Assembly (NCBI RefSeq): GCF_021739485.1
Contig: NZ_JAJFNK010000014.1
Location: forward strand, 46,458-110,457
DNA from: Alicyclobacillus tolerans
Lineage (GTDB): Bacteria > Bacillota > Bacilli > Alicyclobacillales > Alicyclobacillaceae
Direction: 5' to 3'
DNA: 64,000 nucleotides
Made by a program: the position numbers and the translations under genes. This document shows, piece after piece, positions 59,652-64,000 of the stretch. Under the pieces are notes generated by a model. That model made no database searches. It was not told the origin of the DNA and saw only the letters and a list, made by a program, of their open reading frames with translations. Each line of letters starts with the position of its first letter. Within the stretch, counting starts at the first letter, position 1.

Positions 59652-60806
59652 CTAGACCGTGAACTCAAACCGGCTAATCGCTGTTTCCGTGAACGAAAGA
59701 GACTCACTGACCGTTAATGTCCCGCTTGCCACCTCTGCCACATGGGACATTAAGCGCTGCCCGACCTGTTCTAGAGAGAGGCTTTGCGTAATCACATCAC
59801 TCACGTCCACATCCGTGCTGTCGGCGAACCGTGCAGCGGCGTCTGGGTTGCCTGTTATCTTAATAGTCGGTGCGACCGTAGACCCAATTGGATTGCCCAT
59901 ACCCGTGGTAAACAAAATCAATTGACAACCACCGGCTGCCAATGCGGTAATGGATTCCACCGCAGGCGATGGGGTATCCATAAACCAAAGTCCGGCAGAT
60001 GACCATGAGGCTGCATACTCAAGAACTCCTTGCACCGGACGCGATCCCGATTTGGACAGGGCACCCAGAGATTTTTCTTCAATAGTCGTCAGGCCTCCCC
60101 GGATGTTATCAGGTGACGGATTCGTGCCGCGGATATCGTAGCCTCTCTGTAGTACCCTGGCTTCGTGTGCACTTACCACTTGGAGAATCTCTTGACGGAC
60201 GCGGTCGTTCACAGCCCGGTCTGCAAACACGTTTTCCGCCCCCATAAATTCAGCCGTCTCCGCAATGACGGCAGAACCCCCTCGGTCAATTAAATAATCC
60301 ACCACCCAACCCACGCTTGGATTGGCGGCTACACCTGATGTGGTGTCTGAGCCTCCACACTGCAGCCCAATGGAAAGATGAGAAATAGGAAACCACTGCC
60401 GACGAAAGCTGGACAACTGGATCGCCAGTTTCTGGGCAAGCCGGATGCCAATGGCCATTGCATCCACCGTTCCGTCCGTTTCCTGTAAGACCAAGGTCTC
60501 AACCGGTTTTCCGGACAATGAAATCCCTTGAGCGACAAGGTCGGTGGTGGTTCGCTCCAACCCAACTACCAGACAAGCGCCTACGTTTGGGTTCTTTCCC
60601 AAACCAATCAACGTTCGCTCCGTAATTTTTCGGTCGTACCCAAACTGCCCCCGCCCAAACAGCGTTGTAATCGGAAGGGTAGTAATAACGTTAGCACAGA
60701 TGGCCCTCACTAGAGGATTGACGTTGTCCATCGTCGAAATGACTCCTACCACATTGCGTACGCCAATACGCCCGTCTTCACGCATGTACCCCAAAAACTT
60801 TTCCAT
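59652..60806 (-). CDS. UxaA-type dehydratase, large subunit, cluster B
   Basis: A 384-residue homologue of the protein at 20422. FLGYMREDGRIGVRNVVGVI, IGLQCGGSDTTSGVAANP, GGLTTIEEKSLGALSKSG and APTIKITGNPD give the family signature. Unlike cluster A, no SAF-domain small subunit is next to it; it might borrow the one from 20111 or act with one elsewhere. It is the first gene of the minus-strand cluster B run and is divergent from a ROK repressor. ATG at 60806 lies ten bases after GGAGG. Confidence 0.9.
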   Translation of the reverse strand: MEKFLGYMREDGRIGVRNVVGVISTMDNVNPLVRAICANVITTLPITTLFGRGQFGYDRKITERTLIGLGKNPNVGACLVVGLERTTTDLVAQGISLSGKPVETLVLQETDGTVDAMAIGIRLAQKLAIQLSSFRRQWFPISHLSIGLQCGGSDTTSGVAANPSVGWVVDYLIDRGGSAVIAETAEFMGAENVFADRAVNDRVRQEILQVVSAHEARVLQRGYDIRGTNPSPDNIRGGLTTIEEKSLGALSKSGSRPVQGVLEYAASWSSAGLWFMDTPSPAVESITALAAGGCQLILFTTGMGNPIGSTVAPTIKITGNPDAAARFADSTDVDVSDVITQSLSLEQVGQRLMSHVAEVASGTLTVSESLSFTETAISRFEFTV

Positions 60807-60834
60807 GAGTTTAAGGCCTCCGAAACAGAATATG

Positions 60835-60914
60835 TAACATTCTGTTATATTAGTTTATACTTGAATACTGTGTGGTGTATCATGTAAGACTCTCTTTTCA
60901 ATCATATTACATGT
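60835..60914. promoter_or_regulatory. Palindromes between uxaA-type gene and ROK repressor
   Basis: TAACATTCTGTTA at 60835-60847 is an interrupted palindrome, 29 bases ahead of the UxaA-type start. CATGTAA (60881-60887) and TTACATG (60908-60914) form a second inverted pair. These are candidate operators for the divergent ROK-family repressor. Confidence 0.5.
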
Positions 60915-61060
60915 AGTCTAATACGTCTTTATTTCTTTCGACAAGTAATTAACGTAAAATAAACGCGGGAATATCTCGTATACAATGAGGACGAATATAG
61001 GCTTTATCTGGTATATATTAGGTAACCACCGCCACCAAAGGAGGGTAAAACAATACGGAT

Positions 61061-62281
61061 ATGGTACGCGCTGATATCGAAACGATACGTTCGACAAACA
61101 GAGCAAGACTTTTGCGCTTTCTTTTCCGAAATGGAAATACGCCTCAATTTAAAATAGCACAAGAGATGAATTTGACCCAAGGAAGCGTCTCGAGGATTAT
61201 TAGTGAGTGCTTACAGGCCGGTTTAGTCATTCAACAGGAAGGGTTCGCTTCACCAAGAGTTGGGAGAAGACCTGTGCCTATTGCATTGAACCCATCTATA
61301 TATTGTGTTGCTGCCATTCATCTTGGAGCTCTGTGGATTGACATTGGACTCATAAATCTACAAGGGCAGGTCTTTGTGCACACTCGACACAACCGAACCA
61401 CAACGTCTCCAGAGACTATCGTGGATTTTATCGCAGAGCAAATTACAAAGTCTGTTGTGCAGTACGAGCGTATCCTCCTTGCCGTCAGTATCACACTGAA
61501 TGCTCAAGTGAATTCCAAACAGAGTGTCGTGATCGGCCACAACATGTTTGACTGGCATGGCGTTCCTTTGGGCTTGCTACTAGAACAAAAGTTAAAGGTT
61601 CGAGCAATCGTAGATACAAATGTTTATGCGATGGCTTTGGCGGAGTACACGTATCACCACCCTCTATCCACGAATGATTCACTATTACTCGTTAATATTG
61701 GCAGTACAATTGGTATGGGACTCGTCGTCGACAGTGACATCGTTCGTGGGAGCACTGGTCTTGCGGGGTTCCTAGAACACAGTCCGTGGCAAGATTCAGG
61801 ACCCATGTGCTCGTGTGGCCTACGAGGGTGCATGACATCCGTCCTGTCCGATCGTGCTTTATTGGAAGAAGTTCGGCGTATGAGACCGCAGTCAAAGTTT
61901 TCATCAATTGAATCTATCATTGAGCTCAGTAGCTCTGACGCAGGCCTTCGAGAGATTTTATACTATCGAGCCGCCAAGGTGGGAGAATTGCTCGCAATGT
62001 TGGCATCTATTTACAACCCAGCTCACCTTGTCCTTAGCGGCAGCGTGACCCTTACAGAGTATTTTGATAAAGTTAAGGAAAGTTTTACGCGTCATAAAGG
62101 TGATATGGATATTGAGACTCCAACTTCTGAACCCGGAATACCATTTCCTCTGTTAGGAGCAGGAATAGTTGGATTAGGGGCTGTGTTTTCTCCTGACTTG
62201 CTTTTGAACCCTGGAAAATTAAATTCGTACGCAGAGATTAGTTTTATGCCAACCCTAGTTCCACAATATGAAACAGATTAG
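61061..62281 (+). CDS. ROK-family (NagC/XylR-like) transcriptional repressor
   Basis: A 406-residue protein. Residues about 8-70 are a winged helix (RFLFRNGNTPQFKIAQEMNLTQGSVSRII). Then comes a ROK sugar-kinase-like domain with the zinc motif CSCGLRGC and GSTIGMGLVVDSDIVRG. The usual ROK catalytic Asp region reads TLNAQV, so kinase activity is unlikely, as in NagC and XylR. Divergent from the cluster B operon, it most likely represses it in response to a sugar or sugar acid. ATG at 61061 is 15 bases after AAAGGAGGG, which is unusually far, but no other start fits. Confidence 0.88.
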   Translation: MVRADIETIRSTNRARLLRFLFRNGNTPQFKIAQEMNLTQGSVSRIISECLQAGLVIQQEGFASPRVGRRPVPIALNPSIYCVAAIHLGALWIDIGLINLQGQVFVHTRHNRTTTSPETIVDFIAEQITKSVVQYERILLAVSITLNAQVNSKQSVVIGHNMFDWHGVPLGLLLEQKLKVRAIVDTNVYAMALAEYTYHHPLSTNDSLLLVNIGSTIGMGLVVDSDIVRGSTGLAGFLEHSPWQDSGPMCSCGLRGCMTSVLSDRALLEEVRRMRPQSKFSSIESIIELSSSDAGLREILYYRAAKVGELLAMLASIYNPAHLVLSGSVTLTEYFDKVKESFTRHKGDMDIETPTSEPGIPFPLLGAGIVGLGAVFSPDLLLNPGKLNSYAEISFMPTLVPQYETD

Positions 62282-62387
62282 TTGGCGGAGTGCCGCATCA
62301 AATCAAAACTCTTAAGTTTTACAGCATCTTGATCCAGCTTGGCTGTCATTTCATAGAACCCTTTTAGTCATTCAATTCGAGTGAAAA

Positions 62388-62409
62388 AGGCAGCGGCGCA
62401 CCGCTGCCT
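62388..62409 (-). terminator. Terminator of the 53-residue protein gene
   Basis: AGGCAGCGG (62388-62396) pairs with CCGCTGCCT (62401-62409) around a four-base loop; on the minus strand TTTTTCAC follows. It may also slow plus-strand readthrough from the ROK gene. Confidence 0.8.
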
Positions 62410-62503
62410 GTCCATCTACCCAAGAGGAACCCAGATGTGCGATCTCTTGGCATCCATCTGAATCGTTATTGATGATAGGGCATAAGTTTCAAATCTTTGG
62501 TTC

Positions 62504-62665
62504 TTAGGCTAACGCATTGATGTGTTGACCTTTGTGTGGCTCGACTCCATGGTCTCCATCACCGTCCGGTGAAGAAGAAGGTTGCATTGACTGACGTTGT
62601 CCCGCATGTTGCGACTGCTGGATCTGCTGTGCCATAGTGTTAGACGAAATTCCGCTAATGTTCAT
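62504..62665 (-). CDS. 53-residue protein of unknown function (KGQHINALA end)
   Basis: Starts MNISGISSNTMAQQIQQSQH, is rich in Gln, Ser, His and Gly, and ends HKGQHINALA. GGGAGG lies nine bases before ATG 62665, and a terminator follows 95 bases downstream, so it looks like a real gene. The Gly-Gln-x-Ile-Asn closing motif recalls short Bacillota proteins of unknown role, some found in spore-former genomes; I cannot name a family with confidence. Confidence 0.65.
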   Translation of the reverse strand: MNISGISSNTMAQQIQQSQHAGQRQSMQPSSSPDGDGDHGVEPHKGQHINALA

Positions 62666-62689
62666 TGAAATCACCCTCCCTTTCCCCAA

Positions 62690-63120
62690 GGTAAGTTGAA
62701 TTTTTCAAAATCACCTCAAAACCTCTTTCCCTTTGGCAGTCACTCACTCCTGAGTGAGATACAGATGGGTGGGAGTTCACTTGTCGCCTGCCAGCCGCGG
62801 TGTTGGAAGTTTGTTAGAAGAACGACTTTGCGGTTGTCAATGGCCAGTTTAGTTCCGGCAGAAATGGCCACATGAAACCGTCATCGAATACTCTTCTGGT
62901 GTTAATTCTGCTTCACTAATTCGCTTCCTGAGAGATGCCTTTGTGTTCCTTGAGCGGTCTTGATTCTGATCCACGGGAGCCAACATTGCCCATAGGCTAA
63001 GTCGTGAAATTTTGCTGCTGTAAGGACCAAGTGAGATAATTGCGCCACCAGGGGTTTGACAATGCAAGTCGTGCAAGTCATAGTTGTGTAACAGTTATAT
63101 TTACTGAGGAGTCCTACAAA
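62690..63120. other. Intergenic region without recognised features
   Basis: About 430 bases. A 75-codon minus-strand frame lies here, but it has no ribosome site. CACTCACTCCTGAGTGAG near 62741-62758 contains a short inverted repeat. Nothing else stands out. Confidence 0.4.
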
Positions 63121-63318
63121 ATGCCGAGAGCAGAGAACCGCAAACGTCCACCCAATTCACTTGGTAATGTACCAGGCAGCAGAAAACGCAATATTTTTGA
63201 GGGAACTCAAAATGGGCATGACCAGCTAGGTGCAAAAGACAAAAAGCAAGAACTACTGGAAAAGATGCGAAAGATCCAAAGCGACAACAAAAAAGTTGAC
63301 ACCAAAGAAAAGTTATAA
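63121..63318 (+). CDS. 65-residue basic protein of unknown function
   Basis: Begins MPRAENRKRPPNSLGNVPGS and ends DNKKVDTKEKL. It is very basic, with a disordered N-terminal half and a short amphipathic helix (KQELLEKMRKIQS). GAGGAG lies nine bases before ATG 63121. The composition suggests a nucleic-acid- or ribosome-binding or spore-associated small protein, but no motif proves it. Confidence 0.6.
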   Translation: MPRAENRKRPPNSLGNVPGSRKRNIFEGTQNGHDQLGAKDKKQELLEKMRKIQSDNKKVDTKEKL

Positions 63319-63446
63319 GTTTACGTGTATAAGCCCTTACTCCCGAAAAGGAACTGAGAGCTTTGTACTTGTGTTCGGACCTGGTCCACTGTCGATTAAA
63401 CTCGCATTATACGCTTAAAGATACCATCCATACTGAGCGTCCTAGA

Positions 63447-63480
63447 CAAAACCCAGCCTCCGCATGGAGACCGGGTTTTT
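63447..63480 (+). terminator. Rho-independent terminator
   Basis: AAAACCCAG near 63447-63455 pairs with the GGGTTTTT end at 63473-63480 through CTCC/GGAG inside. The T-run follows on the plus strand. It is about 130 bases after the 65-residue protein gene. Confidence 0.65.
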
Positions 63481-63713
63481 CAAACCACGGTGTGGTCGTG
63501 GTTTCATTGGTGGAGGCGAGCCGTGCTAGTTCACAACCACGACCTCCACCATAGCTACCCAGGATCTTGGAGGCGGTTTTGGTCGGGTATGGTGTTGAAT
63601 AATTGCGGAAATAAATTCTAGTACATTTGGTCCGCTCCACTCTAAAATCACGCCATCTTCAGTCCACGGCATAAACAGATGTTAACCAGCGAGATTGACA
63701 TCGATATCCATTA

Positions 63714-63965
63714 TCAGTGTTCGACGTCAAATGGCCAGTGAATGGGTTCTGAGGAAGGTGCAAACCACAATTGCTTCCCATCCTCAAAAGTAGCCACAGC
63801 TCCAATTCCATTTTCACTAGGCCAAGCATGGACTTTAGCATCAAAACCAATTGACAAGCAGTACTTGTGTACAGCAAAGTGATAATTAAAAGGCTTTAAA
63901 AATCGAATCGGCTTATAATGTGATGTTACTGCTAGAGCACAGTGTCCAAAAGTTGACGGTGTCAA
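63714..63965 (-). CDS. Hypothetical protein, possibly incomplete
   Basis: Reads FLKPFNYHFAVHKYCLSIGF and ends PIHWPFDVEH, with ordinary protein-like composition. The TTG at 63965 used as start has only a weak site, and the true start may lie elsewhere. Unknown function; near the window edge. Confidence 0.4.
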   Translation of the reverse strand: MTPSTFGHCALAVTSHYKPIRFLKPFNYHFAVHKYCLSIGFDAKVHAWPSENGIGAVATFEDGKQLWFAPSSEPIHWPFDVEH

Positions 63966-63999
63966 TTGTCTCGAAATTGACGGATTCGTTGTCCAAAAG
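63945..63999. repeat. Direct repeats at the window end
   Basis: GTCCAAAAG occurs at 63945-63953 and 63991-63999, and TTGACGG occurs twice between them. The pattern may continue beyond the window. Confidence 0.6.
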
Positions 64000-64000
64000 C

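Noticed and set aside
62849..63076. 75-codon minus-strand frame
   Set aside because: No ribosome site before the TTG; the frame has no family resemblance. Kept only as a remote possibility.
1..64000. tRNA, rRNA, insertion sequences or prophage genes
   Set aside because: None could be recognised by reading both strands; short structured RNAs could still have been missed without a covariance search.

Overview
The window looks like chromosome of a spore-forming member of the Bacillota, probably an Alicyclobacillus-like aerobe. The evidence is mixed GC content near one half, strong AGGAGG-type ribosome binding sites with frequent TTG and GTG starts, two leucine T-box leaders, a Spo0E-like small protein, KinA/KinB-like orphan histidine kinases, and a glutamate decarboxylase of the acid-resistance type. 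The genus assignment is inference. I saw no rRNA, tRNA, CRISPR array, insertion sequence or prophage.

Layout. 0.2-9 kb: a PIG-V-like membrane mannosyltransferase, a His-tailed small protein, a 5'-truncated 3-hydroxyacyl-CoA dehydrogenase, a fatty-acid operon (acyl-CoA ligase, acyl-CoA dehydrogenase, esterase) divergent from a MarR regulator with a palindromic operator, a MYG1-family protein and an isochorismatase-like hydrolase. 9-12 kb: leuA behind two tandem T-box riboswitches, both apparently reading CUC (Leu). 12-24 kb: sugar-acid cluster A. On the minus strand are a LacI regulator, a hexulose-phosphate-synthase-like enzyme, a sugar epimerase and an HpcH aldolase. On the plus strand are a zinc dehydrogenase, GntR, an enolase-superfamily dehydratase, an Ldh-family dehydrogenase, a split UxaA-type dehydratase, an FAH-family hydrolase and an FAD oxidoreductase. 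Two promoters carrying the same TGAAACGTTTCA operator link the two arms. 24-29 kb: a branched-chain amino-acid-type ABC transporter with permease and ATPase fused in one protein.

29-41 kb: a MerR-like coiled-coil DNA-binding protein with three CATATG-centred palindromes upstream, several small proteins, a CwlO-like wall protein, a second copy of the esterase, two sensor kinases without response regulator, an orphan MacB-type ATPase, and a HEAT/SEC-C protein. 41-48 kb: gadB, then a divergent pair of phospholipase-D-like/superfamily-II helicase proteins, of which the minus-strand one is broken by two frameshifts and the plus-strand one is intact.

49-62 kb: sugar-acid cluster B, with two MFS transporters, two divergent FAD oxidoreductases around duplicated TGTATACA palindromes, GntR, a UlaG-like metallo-hydrolase, two enolase-superfamily genes (one frameshifted), a truncated SMP-30 lactonase, a UxaA-type dehydratase and a divergent ROK repressor. 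62-64 kb: small proteins of unknown function.

How it fits together: clusters A and B share three enzyme families (enolase-superfamily dehydratase, UxaA, FAD oxidoreductase), so they probably degrade related aldonic or uronic acids. B is partly decayed. The exact substrates cannot be read from sequence. A recurring oddity is 11-18 bp tandem repeats in many intergenic regions, in one case multiplying the Shine-Dalgarno segment of gadB.
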